A program made the translations under genes and the position numbers. Shown here piece by piece: positions 36,744-46,397 of a stretch of DNA of 64,000 nucleotides. This stretch comes from Gemmatimonadales bacterium UBA7889. GTDB lineage: Bacteria; Gemmatimonadota; Gemmatimonadetes; Longimicrobiales; Gaopeijiaceae. The stretch lies in NCBI GenBank assembly GCA_002501085.1, contig DLRL01000037.1, positions 31,956 through 95,955 on the forward strand, given 5' to 3'. The notes below the pieces were generated by a model, which was not told where the DNA came from, searched no databases, and saw only the letters and a program-made list of their open reading frames with translations. The number at the start of each line of letters is the position of its first letter. The stretch's first letter is position 1.

Positions 36744-37988
36744 TTACTGGCCTGTATAGCGAGCTTCCTCATTTCCAAAATCCCTTGCTTCTCGCCAGGC
36801 GAATCGGGAGCCCCACTTATTATGCTGATGCTCTACAGCGTCAGCCACGATCTCTCCAAGTACTGGCGCGAACTTGAAGGCGTGCCCACTACCTCCAGCT
36901 GCTACGACAAGACCCTCCCGATCTGGGTCGTGCCCGATCAAGAAATTGCCATCGAAAGTGTCGCAATACATACAGATTCTCCGGTATGCAATGGGGGCAT
37001 CCGAGAGCGTTGGAATCGCACTGCTCAAGAATTTACGGGTACGAGCTTCATGCTTTGCATCCACTGTCTCCCGCGCTTCCGGGTGCATACGTATGCCTTG
37101 CCCGTGGTGTGCCACCTTGACACGTCCATCTGCTAGGGCAGGGAATCCATACCACCCGCTATTTGAGATATCAGCCGACCATGGAGGGAAGTGCTCAGGA
37201 CGAAAGAGGTCGGGATTATTGGGTAAGAAATGGAGCACTGGTTGACCGGTAGACCAGAGAACACCTGAGAGCCAGGGTAGTAATGTGGGAGTCCATGCTC
37301 CAGCTGCAACCACGACAATTTCACCTGTGATGGTATCGCCATTGTTAGTCAGGACACCTGAAATGCGACTTCCCTTCGATCGTAATTGATCCATCTGGCC
37401 CGAATAAAATTGAACACCGCTGGTTTTGCAGAGCTGAACTAAATGCTCCATGACGCTCCCGCTCTCCACCCATCCGCCGTGGGGGTTATAGTAGCCATCA
37501 GGAAATTCTGAAAAATCCCAGGCTGGATAACGCTTGGCGATCCGATTCGCAGTCAGGCGTTCGGTGTTGTAGCCACGTTGTTCTAATACTTTACGGTTCT
37601 CGTGTTCGTATTCGCCCAATTTCATTTGGCCACGCGAGAGTATGAGGAACCCGTCTTCGTGGTACAGGGGCTGTTGCCAGTCGCGGTTCCAAGATTTCCA
37701 TCCCTCGATTGCGATTTCTCCCAGTTCGTGATAGAAGACGTCCGAACCATAATCCATGCGGACAACCTTGCTGACATCAGTCGAAGATGCGTCTTCGTGT
37801 GGGGGGGTGCCAGGATTGACTATGCTCACAGACCAACCACGTGATTGGAGCTTTAGGGCTGCAGTGCAGCCAAAAACTCCGCCACCCACAATTACGACAC
37901 GGTGCCCTACTTGAGGTCGAGTTTGAGCCTTGGTCACAAGCGATCCAGTAGAAGGTTGGCTAGAATTAAAAGTGATGGGGTGGTTCAA
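36744..37988 (-). CDS. FAD-dependent amine oxidase, monomeric sarcosine oxidase-like
   Basis: DAO-superfamily flavoprotein of up to 414 residues. GxGxxG dinucleotide motif in VVIVGGGVFGCTAAL; ASSTDVSKVVRMDYG matches the sarcosine oxidase/N-methyltryptophan oxidase signature; CMYCDTFDGNFLIGHDP holds the cysteine that carries covalent FAD in that group; the C-terminal GGSGHAFKFAPVLGEIVAD is the usual GxxGHGFK element. It would oxidise a secondary or N-methyl amino acid to an imine with production of hydrogen peroxide. I kept the longest frame (TTG at 37988); a GTG at 37937 is a credible alternative, being nearer the FAD motif. Divergent from the OCD gene and upstream of ridA. Confidence 0.88.
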   Translation of the reverse strand: MNHPITFNSSQPSTGSLVTKAQTRPQVGHRVVIVGGGVFGCTAALKLQSRGWSVSIVNPGTPPHEDASSTDVSKVVRMDYGSDVFYHELGEIAIEGWKSWNRDWQQPLYHEDGFLILSRGQMKLGEYEHENRKVLEQRGYNTERLTANRIAKRYPAWDFSEFPDGYYNPHGGWVESGSVMEHLVQLCKTSGVQFYSGQMDQLRSKGSRISGVLTNNGDTITGEIVVVAAGAWTPTLLPWLSGVLWSTGQPVLHFLPNNPDLFRPEHFPPWSADISNSGWYGFPALADGRVKVAHHGQGIRMHPEARETVDAKHEARTRKFLSSAIPTLSDAPIAYRRICMYCDTFDGNFLIGHDPDREGLVVAAGGSGHAFKFAPVLGEIVADAVEHQHNKWGSRFAWREARDFGNEEARYTGQ

Positions 37989-38027
37989 GCCCTACACTTT
38001 CGTATTCCCTGTTTCCCTAGGTAAGCC

Positions 38028-38996
38028 ATGCGGGTTCGAATTTTATCGTCTGATACCGTGCGATCCACCATTGACATGCCAATGGCCATTGAGGCGATGA
38101 GGGATGCATTTAGCGCTCTTGCAGCGGGTGAGGCAACCGTCCCTATTCGTGTAGCGCTGGAGACATCCCATGGGGTCAGTCTATTCATGCCTGCCCACTT
38201 GAAAGAGCAGGATTCTGCTGGCGTGAAAATTGTTTCAGTGAATGAGGGTAATGCGCAGTCGGGCCTCCCAGTGATCCATGCGGTGGTGGTGGTTCTAGAC
38301 ACTCTGACTGGGTGTCCGATTGCCCTTATGGATGGGACGTGGCTGACCGCCCTTCGCACAGGTGCAGTTGGTGGCCTAGCCGCAGACCTTCTAGCCAGGA
38401 GAGATTCCACGACTGTAGCGCTTTTTGGAGCCGGTACGCAGGCAAGGACCCAACTTGAGGCTGTGCGGTGTGTGAGAGACATCACTAAAGTTCGTGTCGT
38501 CTCTCGTAGTGCTACGTCTGCACAGGATCTGATAGATGAGCTGAGCGGAGTGGAGGCTGTCAGTTTGGAGGATCCAGATGAGGCCGTAACTGGAGCGGAT
38601 ATCATCATTGCTGCAACCAGCAGTTCAACTCCAGTGTTTGATGGTGCGCTCGTAGAGCCTGGCACACACGTGACCGGTATCGGCTCGTTCACTACAGAGA
38701 TGAGAGAAGTCGATGCCACCCTTGTGGAGCGGGCACGAGTCATAGTTGACCAAAAGGAAGCTGCGCTGGAAGAGGCCGGAGATATCGTAGGTCCTATTAG
38801 AGATGGTTTGTTTGGAGAGGATGTGATTGCTGGAGAAATTGGCGACATCGTTCTTGATCGGATTGCTGGACGCACGGAAGCAGGGGAAATCACATACTTC
38901 AAATCTGTAGGAAACGCAGTCCAGGACATCGCGGTGGCGGCAAAAGTACTATCGGTTGCCGAGGCGGAAGAACTAGGGGAAATCTTCGATCTATGA
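38028..38996 (+). CDS. Ornithine cyclodeaminase/mu-crystallin family protein
   Basis: NAD(P)-dependent enzyme of 322 residues. N-terminal dimerisation lobe (MPMAIEAMRDAFSALAAG; VKIVSVN), then LMDGTWLTALRTGAVGGLAADLLAR and the Rossmann motif FGAGTQARTQLEAV, and a C-terminal VDQKEAALEEAGDI segment. Members act as ornithine cyclodeaminase, ketimine reductase, L-alanine dehydrogenase or amino acid racemase-like enzymes. Next to an amine oxidase and RidA, a ketimine or imino-acid reductase role is attractive, but the sequence alone does not decide. ATG start at 38028, 39 bases from the divergent flavoprotein gene, so the two may share a promoter region. Confidence 0.9.
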   Translation: MRVRILSSDTVRSTIDMPMAIEAMRDAFSALAAGEATVPIRVALETSHGVSLFMPAHLKEQDSAGVKIVSVNEGNAQSGLPVIHAVVVVLDTLTGCPIALMDGTWLTALRTGAVGGLAADLLARRDSTTVALFGAGTQARTQLEAVRCVRDITKVRVVSRSATSAQDLIDELSGVEAVSLEDPDEAVTGADIIIAATSSSTPVFDGALVEPGTHVTGIGSFTTEMREVDATLVERARVIVDQKEAALEEAGDIVGPIRDGLFGEDVIAGEIGDIVLDRIAGRTEAGEITYFKSVGNAVQDIAVAAKVLSVAEAEELGEIFDL

Positions 38997-39019
38997 ATAA
39001 AAAAGTTTGACTTGGTGCT

Positions 39020-41338
39020 TCATCCCGTGCCTAGCCTCGACCAAGCTTCAGCACGCGCACGGTACTGCTCCATCAATTCTTCATCAGATGTCTGTAGTGC
39101 AGCTTGACTTAAAGCCAAGTATCCCCAGGCGTAATAGTTAGGGATGCCGATCGTCGCGAGATCTGGCCAGTGCGTCCATTCATCTGGAATCCCTGATCGG
39201 TGCACGAAGACCTCAGTCAACAAAGTGTGTGTCCTCGGCATATCTACCCATTGACCTATTACAGTTTCGTACGGTGAGGGTAACATGCGGATAATACCCC
39301 CAGCGCTCTCGACCTCTTCCAGCGGACCGTTATTCAATCGGTAGGCAAGGCCCTGACGCACGAGGTAGTCGGTCAGGCCCAGTGATACCGCAGCGTTGCC
39401 ACTCGACGAGAAATAGATTGGCCTTTCATCGATTACTTCTCCGATCAGTGCTAGCGCGTACTGTTCCCACGGTACCAGACTATCACCGTCCCTCAAGACA
39501 GTATTGATGTTTCCGAGCCTCACAGATCGATTTCCTTCGACACGCACATAATTCTGTGAAACCTGGTCGATCTGTTCATCGGTAAGTGGGATGATCGACT
39601 TGGTGGGCTCCTTGATGCTAGTAGCCATAACCAGGGAGACCTTGCTGGGCATAGATGTGGGATCAGTCACGTATGCTGCGGACGTGTTTTCGGCAGTATA
39701 GGGACGTTGACAAATAATTCTGGACCAGTCCTCGGATGGATCTGTGTCGGGATCACATGGTGCGGTTATCCTCTTGAGCTGTTTCGTGTACCACTCAGTG
39801 TTTAGGTAGGAAGTCACAATAACGGTGACGTCTCGCCTGATGCTTTCTACTTCCTGCAGATACCAGAGGGGGAAAGTGTCATTGTCACCGTTTGTAAAAA
39901 GCACACCGTATGGTTCGACACTCATTAGAAGATTGTGGGCCCAGTCCCTAGCAGAGTAGTCATCTGCACGGTTCGCCCAAGTGAAATTCAGGACCAACGG
40001 AATCAGTGCCAACCCAAGGATTGGGCTGGCCTTCGCGAGGCCCGAGCGTACCTCACGGCTTGCTTCCCGCCAAAGAGTTGCAATGCCTATGCCTGCCCAA
40101 AGCCCCCATACTGAGAAGCTGACTATGAAGAAGTAGTCACGCTCACGAACTTCATGGAGTCCTCGGTCGGCGATTGGATCCGGAAGTGAATATCCGTATC
40201 TGAAGTTTAGGTAGTAGACTAGGCCAGCGGATAAAGTTAGGAAGAGTGTGGCCAAGAAAATGAAGCTCGTCCGGTCTCTTCTTGCGTGCTCGATTGCACC
40301 CCATACGCCTAATCCTGTGAATAGCATCGTGAATGGTAGGCGCCAATTAGAGAAGAGCACGTTGTTACCATCGAGAGACCTAGCCCACTGCCAGTCGAAA
40401 TACTGAAGGTAGTTCGCAACCTGTGAGACCAGTGGAGCCGACCTAGGAAGTAGGGGTGGCTTCTCGTATTGAGTGCGATTGAGTGCTTCGGCTAAAGCCG
40501 CACAGCCAGCCTTGCCATACGTAACCACAGCTGAGAGGGCAGAGCCTATATCTGGACATGCCGGTGCCGCCTCGTTGATTACCGGTTGAAGTCCAGCACG
40601 TAGGGGGAGAAATAGATGAATTGATAGTCCGACTATCGCTACGGCTGCACCAACCAAGTACAAGCGCCAGTTCAAAAGAGTTTGGGGATGAACCACGAGT
40701 ATGAAGATTCCGATGGCGGGGGCGACGAGGAATGCCATCAGGTGATTTCCCACACTTAGGGCGAGAATGAACACCATCAGAATGAGTAGATTGTCGTCCT
40801 TGCCTTTCCCCAGGTTCTCTTGCCATCGGACTGCTAGCCACGATAGAAGGGCGATCGTGAAGAGTGAGACTGTGTAAACTTTCTCGTTGACGTTTGACTG
40901 GCTCCAAACTGTAAAGGAAGTCGAACTCACAAGAACGGCCGCCGCAGCCCCGACAAGGCGGAAAAGATTGTCACTCGAGAAGTAGCGCAGGATGTGGTGT
41001 GCCACCAGGAACCACATAGCGTGAGCGGCGGCAGACATGAAAGCACTGAATAGATTGATACTGGTTGCTACCGATAGGCCGAAAAATGTGAAAACCACGG
41101 ACCATGCCCTGGCGAGGACTACAAAGAGCGGATTCCCCGGAGGGTGTGGAATACCAAGCATGTGGCCTGTCGCGATATACTCGCTGGTATCCCAGAATGC
41201 CGTTGTAGGAGATAGCGTGAGCCAGTATAGAGCAAACACTAGTGCTCCTGCGATCCAAGCCTCCCGATAGGGCGGACGAAGGTTCTCAGCGCTACCCCCT
41301 GGGCTCTCGTGCAGTGCTTGCTTGCTTGCTCTACTCAT
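39020..41338 (-). CDS. DUF2723 family membrane protein (GT-C glycosyltransferase-like)
   Basis: Large polytopic membrane protein of 772 residues. N-terminal half has about 11 helices and the DUF2723 signature TAFWDTSEYIATGHMLGIPHPPGNPLFVVLAR, where the acidic residues in the first loop correspond to the catalytic region of protein O-mannosyltransferase-like GT-C enzymes. The C-terminal ~300 residues are soluble (GVLFTNGDNDTFPLWYLQE, typical of the family) and probably periplasmic. Common in Bacteroidota and Gemmatimonadota, likely transferring a sugar from a lipid carrier to exported protein or lipid; acceptor unknown. The 117-base gap upstream (41339-41455) must hold its promoter but no convincing motif is visible. 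Confidence 0.85.
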   Translation of the reverse strand: MSRASKQALHESPGGSAENLRPPYREAWIAGALVFALYWLTLSPTTAFWDTSEYIATGHMLGIPHPPGNPLFVVLARAWSVVFTFFGLSVATSINLFSAFMSAAAHAMWFLVAHHILRYFSSDNLFRLVGAAAAVLVSSTSFTVWSQSNVNEKVYTVSLFTIALLSWLAVRWQENLGKGKDDNLLILMVFILALSVGNHLMAFLVAPAIGIFILVVHPQTLLNWRLYLVGAAVAIVGLSIHLFLPLRAGLQPVINEAAPACPDIGSALSAVVTYGKAGCAALAEALNRTQYEKPPLLPRSAPLVSQVANYLQYFDWQWARSLDGNNVLFSNWRLPFTMLFTGLGVWGAIEHARRDRTSFIFLATLFLTLSAGLVYYLNFRYGYSLPDPIADRGLHEVRERDYFFIVSFSVWGLWAGIGIATLWREASREVRSGLAKASPILGLALIPLVLNFTWANRADDYSARDWAHNLLMSVEPYGVLFTNGDNDTFPLWYLQEVESIRRDVTVIVTSYLNTEWYTKQLKRITAPCDPDTDPSEDWSRIICQRPYTAENTSAAYVTDPTSMPSKVSLVMATSIKEPTKSIIPLTDEQIDQVSQNYVRVEGNRSVRLGNINTVLRDGDSLVPWEQYALALIGEVIDERPIYFSSSGNAAVSLGLTDYLVRQGLAYRLNNGPLEEVESAGGIIRMLPSPYETVIGQWVDMPRTHTLLTEVFVHRSGIPDEWTHWPDLATIGIPNYYAWGYLALSQAALQTSDEELMEQYRARAEAWSRLGTG

Positions 41339-41455
41339 CTCGCCCCAGCGAAGCAGTTTCTTGAACAGGGTTCATGTTTGATTAGCCATTACTGTATGAA
41401 AGCTCAAAGGTAATTGCCCCGAATAATCTGTTTATATCTTGGACAACGTGCCGTA

Positions 41456-43486
41456 TTAGCCCAACCCCCTTGCAAGGTGTAAGCATCCCCAGAGATCTGG
41501 CTTGACGGTCCAGTCAGGGGGCACCCAGGTCGTCCCACTGTATTCCTGAACGATCAGCGGACCTTCTAACACGTGTTCTAAACGTAAGTCGCTTCGAGAT
41601 ACCAGCAGTGCCTCTATCTTTCTGTCCCCATAGACCACGTTAGTTGAGAGAGTTGGTGGTGGACCATCAGCAATCGAGAGTCTATGGACGGCGAGTAGTG
41701 GAGCTGGCGCAGTCACTATTGCGCGCAAAGTGACTGCCTCTACCGCTGTTTCATCTCGGCGATACCCGTAGCGTTCCTCATGTAAGTTGTGGAAGCGTTC
41801 GACCCAATCTTCGGCGTGAACCCTTAGCTCAAAGCTCTGCCCTCGATATCGAGCGTCAATCCAGAGTGCAGTGGATAGTTCGTCTGGGTCTGACCCCTCC
41901 TCTACCATTTCCGTCCATGCTTGAAGAGCAAGCCCTGCCAGTGCATCGTCAATGTAGTCACCAGTCCCTGAATCATCGGTGGCTTGCAGCACAGTGCGGG
42001 CGGTTTCTCGGGTCACGGGTGAAGCCAGCATTCCGTAGGCTGATAAGAGGCCGGGATCTGGGGGGATCAGGGCCTCTCGAGCCCCTAGTCGCTGAGTAAG
42101 CTCAGTGACGTGTAGGCCACCGGCACCACCGAATGCCACGATGGTGAAATCCGCTGGATCGTAGCCACGCTCTACCGAGATCACGCGCAGGGCTCGCTCC
42201 ATTGCTGTGTCCGCCACGGCCAAGATCCCTTCAGCAGTTTCTTCAAGAGACGCACCGAGTGCTGCTGCCAGTACTCCCAGTGGATCACGAATTGCGTCCC
42301 GGTCAAGAGTTTCGCTACCACCTAAGAAGGAAGAAGCCGGAAGACGCCCAAGCCAAACATGGGCATCAGTTACTGTGACCCTTGATCCGCCTCTGCCATA
42401 GCAGATTGGTCCGGGTTCTGCTCCGGCGCTCTGGGGTCCTACCCTGAGCGCACCGCCCGCGTCGACCCTGGCCAGCGATCCACCACCAGCACCGACGGTA
42501 TGGATGTCCAGAACCGGTATTGCTGTGGGTTGCCCTGCGATCTCAAATTCTCGAGTCCTGAGTGGGTGCCCGGGACACAAGGATACGTCAGTGGATGTTC
42601 CTCCCATATCAAATGAAATAATTTGCTCCCTACCTGAGCGTTCAGCCCAAGTTAGTGCTCCAATAACCCCTCCAGCAGGGCCAGAAAGGACTGTATGCAC
42701 TGGTTCTTTTCTTGCCCGCTCAACTGGGAGCACACCCCCATTCGATCCCATGATCCTTACTCGTGTTGCTCCTGCTTCTTTCGAGATGCGTCCGAGGTAA
42801 TTGCTCATGATTGGCGCTACATAGGCGTTTACCACAGTGGTGGATGTACGCTCATACTCTCGGAATTCTGGCACCAAGTCAGCGGAAACAGACAGCGGTA
42901 GCCCAATTTCAGCTACGGCTTCTGCGACGATTTTCTCATGTGCATCGTTGGCGTAACTGTGCAGAAGTGAAATTGCGACAGCTTCAGCATTATGTTCCTT
43001 AATCCGACGGGCGAGGATTGCGAGTTCCTCAAGGTCAAGCGGTTCAATTTCTTCACCTTGAGGCCCAATTCGTCCTCTAATCCCCACGCGATCATCACGC
43101 ATCACCAACGGGGGAAGCCTATGTCCAACCAACGCGTACAGCTGAGGTCGGTTCTGCCTGCCGATCTCAATTACGTCCTCAAACCCTCTGTTGGTCACCA
43201 GTAATACCTTGGCACCGCGTCGCTCAAGTAAAGTGTTCGTGGCAACTGTTGAGCCGTGAAGAAGGGTAAAGGGATCGCCCTTGCTGTTAGCCACATCAGT
43301 AATCCCAAAGATCTTTAGGATTCCGTCTAACACTGCTTGCGAGGGGTCTTCAGGTGTGGATGATACCTTGAGTGTTCTGATTTGCCCTTCCCTGAGAAGT
43401 ACCAGATCTGTGAAGGTTCCACCCGTGTCCACAGCGAGGAGTGCCGTTGACGCTCCTTGATGCTCGGAGGACATTGTTTCGCTCAT
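41456..43486 (-). CDS. Hydantoinase/oxoprolinase family protein (HyuA-like)
   Basis: ATP-dependent hydrolase subunit A type, 676 residues. ASKHA-type start LLAVDTGGTFTDLVLL, then LLHGSTVATNTLLERRGAK, FREYERTSTTVVNAYVAPIM, SNGGVLPVERARKEPVHTVLSGPAGGVIGA, SFDMGGTSTDVSL, and FGGAGGLHVTELTQRLGA, all HyuA family marks. The usual partner, HyuB, is not adjacent, so it may act alone or be encoded elsewhere. GGAGGG about 10 bases upstream supports the ATG at 43486. Its start codon overlaps by two bases the ATG of trpE on the other strand, so each gene has its ribosome site inside the other. Substrate (hydantoin, oxoproline or related lactam) undetermined. Confidence 0.88.
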   Translation of the reverse strand: MSETMSSEHQGASTALLAVDTGGTFTDLVLLREGQIRTLKVSSTPEDPSQAVLDGILKIFGITDVANSKGDPFTLLHGSTVATNTLLERRGAKVLLVTNRGFEDVIEIGRQNRPQLYALVGHRLPPLVMRDDRVGIRGRIGPQGEEIEPLDLEELAILARRIKEHNAEAVAISLLHSYANDAHEKIVAEAVAEIGLPLSVSADLVPEFREYERTSTTVVNAYVAPIMSNYLGRISKEAGATRVRIMGSNGGVLPVERARKEPVHTVLSGPAGGVIGALTWAERSGREQIISFDMGGTSTDVSLCPGHPLRTREFEIAGQPTAIPVLDIHTVGAGGGSLARVDAGGALRVGPQSAGAEPGPICYGRGGSRVTVTDAHVWLGRLPASSFLGGSETLDRDAIRDPLGVLAAALGASLEETAEGILAVADTAMERALRVISVERGYDPADFTIVAFGGAGGLHVTELTQRLGAREALIPPDPGLLSAYGMLASPVTRETARTVLQATDDSGTGDYIDDALAGLALQAWTEMVEEGSDPDELSTALWIDARYRGQSFELRVHAEDWVERFHNLHEERYGYRRDETAVEAVTLRAIVTAPAPLLAVHRLSIADGPPPTLSTNVVYGDRKIEALLVSRSDLRLEHVLEGPLIVQEYSGTTWVPPDWTVKPDLWGCLHLARGLG

Positions 43487-44975
43487 GCAGATCCGACCCT
43501 CCTTCAATGACTTTAAGGCCCTAGCCGACAAGTACGGCTTGGTGCCGGTATGGCAAGAGTTCCTCTTCGATGTAGATACGGCTGTAACCGCGTATTCTAA
43601 ACTAGCCGAACCCCCGTTTGGGTTTCTTCTAGAATCGGTACTTGGCGGCGAACAATGGGCCCGATACTCGTTTGTGGGAACCCGTCCGGTGGGTGCTTGG
43701 AAACTTCAAGGTGGCGAAGCCTTGTGGTGGACGCCCGAACAAGGCTGGAAGAAGGTTGATACGAGTGACCCACTCGAAGACCTAAATACAAGGTTGAGGG
43801 AACGTGTGCCAGCTGAGATAGAAGGTCTTCCTCGGTTTTGGGGAGGGGCAGTCGGATATTTCGGTTATGACGTGGTGAGAGAAATTGAGACACTCCCAAA
43901 CCCCGCACCTGATGACCTAGAACTTCCGGACGGTCTGTTTCTGTTTACCAACGTTGTTCTGGCAATCGATAATCTGCGTGGTCGCGCGATGGCGATTGTT
44001 GCTGTTCCTGTGGATGGTTTGCACCAGAATGAGCTTCGGGCCGTGTATGACGATGCTGTTGCAGCCACCAACGATCTCATTCATAAGCTAAAATCACAGC
44101 CCTCGCCGCCGCCTCTTCAGATGGCGAGAGAACCCAAGACTGACCCACCGTTTGATAGCTCAACAACTCAACTTGAATTTGAAGCGGGTGTAGAAAAAAT
44201 CCGAGACTACATTCGGGCAGGAGATGCTTTTCAGGTTGTACTTAGCCAGCGTCTTGGGATTGATCTTCAGGCCTCTCCATTTGACCTATACCGGGGCTTA
44301 AGGACCTTGAATCCATCTCCGTACCTTTACTTCCTTGAGCTTGACGGGATTAGTCTGGTTGGCAGTTCTCCCGAAGTGCTTGTGCGGGTTGAAGATGATG
44401 TTGTGATTGTTCGACCAATCGCAGGAACGAGACCTCGTGGTGACTCGGTTGAAGAGGAGCGCTTGCTTTCCGAAGAGCTTTGCCAAGACGAGAAAGAGCT
44501 AGCGGAACACCGGATGCTTGTAGATCTCGGTCGCAACGATATTGGACGAGTTGCAGAATTTGGCTCGGTCACGGTATCAGATCTAATGATTGTAGAGCGC
44601 TACTCGCATGTCATACACCTTGTGAGCCAAGTCGAAGCCAAGCTTAGAGAAGGGCTTGGAGCTATCGATGTCTTTAGGGCGTGTTTTCCGGCAGGTACAG
44701 TATCAGGCGCCCCCAAGATTCGTGCGATGGAGATTATTGATGAATTAGAGCCGGTGCGTCGGGGCCCCTATGCCGGTGCAGTCGGTTATTTCAACTACGG
44801 AGGGGTTAGCATGGATACCGCGATCACGATCCGCACACTTGTGGCGACTGGAGGGAAGGCCTATGTCCAGGCAGGTGCTGGTATCGTGGCAGATAGTGAT
44901 CCTGCGCGGGAGTATGAAGAGACCATTAGCAAGGCGAGGGCATTACTCAAGGCCGCAGTTATGGTGCGAGGTTGA
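43485..44975 (+). CDS. trpE: Anthranilate synthase component I
   Basis: Converts chorismate plus ammonia (from the TrpG glutaminase) to anthranilate, the first step of tryptophan synthesis. 496 residues, normal for TrpE. Motifs: IRAGDAFQVVLSQRLG, YLYFLELDGISLVGSSPEVLVRV, VRPIAGTRPRG, ELAEHRMLVDLGRNDIGRVA, PAGTVSGAPKIRAMEIIDELEP, GAVGYFNYGGVSMDTAITIRT. The N-terminal LVPVWQEFLFD region carries the feedback-binding lobe. No trpG or other trp gene lies in the window, so the pathway is dispersed or this gene was relocated. PabB is a less likely alternative because of length and the full N-lobe. Head-to-head overlap with hyuA; GGAGG at 43466-43470 is 14 bases upstream. Confidence 0.93.
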   Translation: MQIRPSFNDFKALADKYGLVPVWQEFLFDVDTAVTAYSKLAEPPFGFLLESVLGGEQWARYSFVGTRPVGAWKLQGGEALWWTPEQGWKKVDTSDPLEDLNTRLRERVPAEIEGLPRFWGGAVGYFGYDVVREIETLPNPAPDDLELPDGLFLFTNVVLAIDNLRGRAMAIVAVPVDGLHQNELRAVYDDAVAATNDLIHKLKSQPSPPPLQMAREPKTDPPFDSSTTQLEFEAGVEKIRDYIRAGDAFQVVLSQRLGIDLQASPFDLYRGLRTLNPSPYLYFLELDGISLVGSSPEVLVRVEDDVVIVRPIAGTRPRGDSVEEERLLSEELCQDEKELAEHRMLVDLGRNDIGRVAEFGSVTVSDLMIVERYSHVIHLVSQVEAKLREGLGAIDVFRACFPAGTVSGAPKIRAMEIIDELEPVRRGPYAGAVGYFNYGGVSMDTAITIRTLVATGGKAYVQAGAGIVADSDPAREYEETISKARALLKAAVMVRG

Positions 44976-44988
44976 GTACCAGCAGGAT

Positions 44989-46353
44989 TTAGTTCGCTAG
45001 TTTCTGGTATAAGAGAGCGAGCGCCCCGATGCCACGCTCAAAATTCTCAATTGGTAACCACTCGTTGGGCGCGTGGAGATTACAGCCCGGCAGAGAAAAG
45101 CCCACCAGCATCACGGGAGCGCTCAGCCGTTCCTCAAACTCAACCACAATCGGTATAGAGCCCCCGCTACCCATCAGGACGGGCGTCGTACCGAACGCTT
45201 CCTCTAGCGCCTGTGTCGCCGCCTCGAAGTAACGACCTTCTACAGAAGCCTTCCAGGGTCGCCCTCCGTGGAGTTCATTAATCTGCACAGTGACACCTTC
45301 AGGAGTAACGTGCTGCACGTGTTTCTCAAACAGATCCCTTACTTTCCCATCAGTTTGATTAGGCACGAGACGGAAACTGACTTTGGCCATCGCATGGTTT
45401 GGTAGAACTGTCTTGGCTCCCTCACCGGTGTATCCACACAGTAGGCCGTTCACATCACATGTGGGTCGAATCCAGAGGCGTTCAAGCGTGCTGAAGCCGT
45501 CTTCACCATTGAGTTTTGTCACTCCGAGTTCTTCTCGGTACTGCTCATCAGAATGAGGAAGGGACTCAATCTGTGTCCGTGTCTTGCTATCCCATTCGAC
45601 GACATCATCATAAAATCCCTTAATCGCGACTCTTCCTTTCTCGTCATGCAGAGTCGCCAGGATGTGCGCCAGTGCGTTTCCTGGGTTGGTGATTGCCCCC
45701 CCATATTCTCCTGAATGCAGATCACTCCGGGCCCCAGAGACATGGATCTCAAAATATGCCAGGCCACGGAGTGAAAATCCTAAAGACGGGAGTTTCTCTG
45801 AGAACATGCTTGTATCAGAAATGAGCACCACATCACAGGCAAGCCTATCGAGATTCGCTTCTACGAAGGGGACGAGGTTGGGAGATCCAGTCTCTTCCTC
45901 ACCTTCGGCGAGCACTACCACATTCACTGGCATAGAGCCATTTGTCGTAAGCAGTGCCTCCAAGGCTTTGATATGCATGTAGAGCTGCCCCTTATCATCT
46001 GCTGAACCTCTAGCATAAATACGGCCGTCTCTCTCGTCCGGTTCGAAGGGAGGTGATACCCACTCTTCCAGCGGTTCAGGGGGTTGCACGTCATAGTGAC
46101 CATAGACCAGGACCGTTGGTGCAGCATCGCCAGCACCTCGCCACTCGCCCAACACCACAGGATGTCCAGGGGTTTCGATGATCTCGACCTCGAGGCCTGC
46201 ATCCTGCATGCGATCTGCCAGCCACTGCGCCGAGCGCCGTGTGTCCTCGATATGCTCAGTTTTCGCACTGATCGAGGGTATCCTGAGGAACTCATAGAGT
46301 TCGGCTCGGAAGCGATCAAGATTCGACTCTATAAAAGTCAGTACTGCGGGCAT
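44989..46353 (-). CDS. M20 family dipeptidase
   Basis: Cytoplasmic co-catalytic zinc dipeptidase of about 454 residues. Metal and catalytic motifs: VYGHYDVQP (His, Asp), RGSADDKGQL (bridging Asp), LAEGEEETGSPN (catalytic Glu-Glu), LISDTSMF (Asp), and NLHAPNEW (last His). The dimerisation lid spans ~residues 185-390 with SGARSDLHSGEYGG. This matches the carnosinase/CNDP-like dipeptidase subgroup, cleaving dipeptides that may include beta-alanyl ones. The frame extends to 46422, overlapping the small membrane protein gene; the ATG at 46353 begins at the family-typical position. It would finish the breakdown of peptides delivered by the exported peptidases. Confidence 0.92.
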   Translation of the reverse strand: MPAVLTFIESNLDRFRAELYEFLRIPSISAKTEHIEDTRRSAQWLADRMQDAGLEVEIIETPGHPVVLGEWRGAGDAAPTVLVYGHYDVQPPEPLEEWVSPPFEPDERDGRIYARGSADDKGQLYMHIKALEALLTTNGSMPVNVVVLAEGEEETGSPNLVPFVEANLDRLACDVVLISDTSMFSEKLPSLGFSLRGLAYFEIHVSGARSDLHSGEYGGAITNPGNALAHILATLHDEKGRVAIKGFYDDVVEWDSKTRTQIESLPHSDEQYREELGVTKLNGEDGFSTLERLWIRPTCDVNGLLCGYTGEGAKTVLPNHAMAKVSFRLVPNQTDGKVRDLFEKHVQHVTPEGVTVQINELHGGRPWKASVEGRYFEAATQALEEAFGTTPVLMGSGGSIPIVVEFEERLSAPVMLVGFSLPGCNLHAPNEWLPIENFERGIGALALLYQKLAN

Positions 46354-46397
46354 ATCCGCTGCGGATGGTGAGAGAGAGTGAAGATGTAGGCTGTTCG

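Noticed and set aside
37985..38929. 314-codon open frame antisense to the OCD family gene
   Set aside because: It is Ser/Thr/Ala-rich with no domain, and lies wholly opposite a well-supported gene; it is a shadow frame.
41339..41455. Possible promoter before the DUF2723 gene (TTGAGC with TAATCA)
   Set aside because: The -10 matches only two of six bases; not distinguishable from chance.
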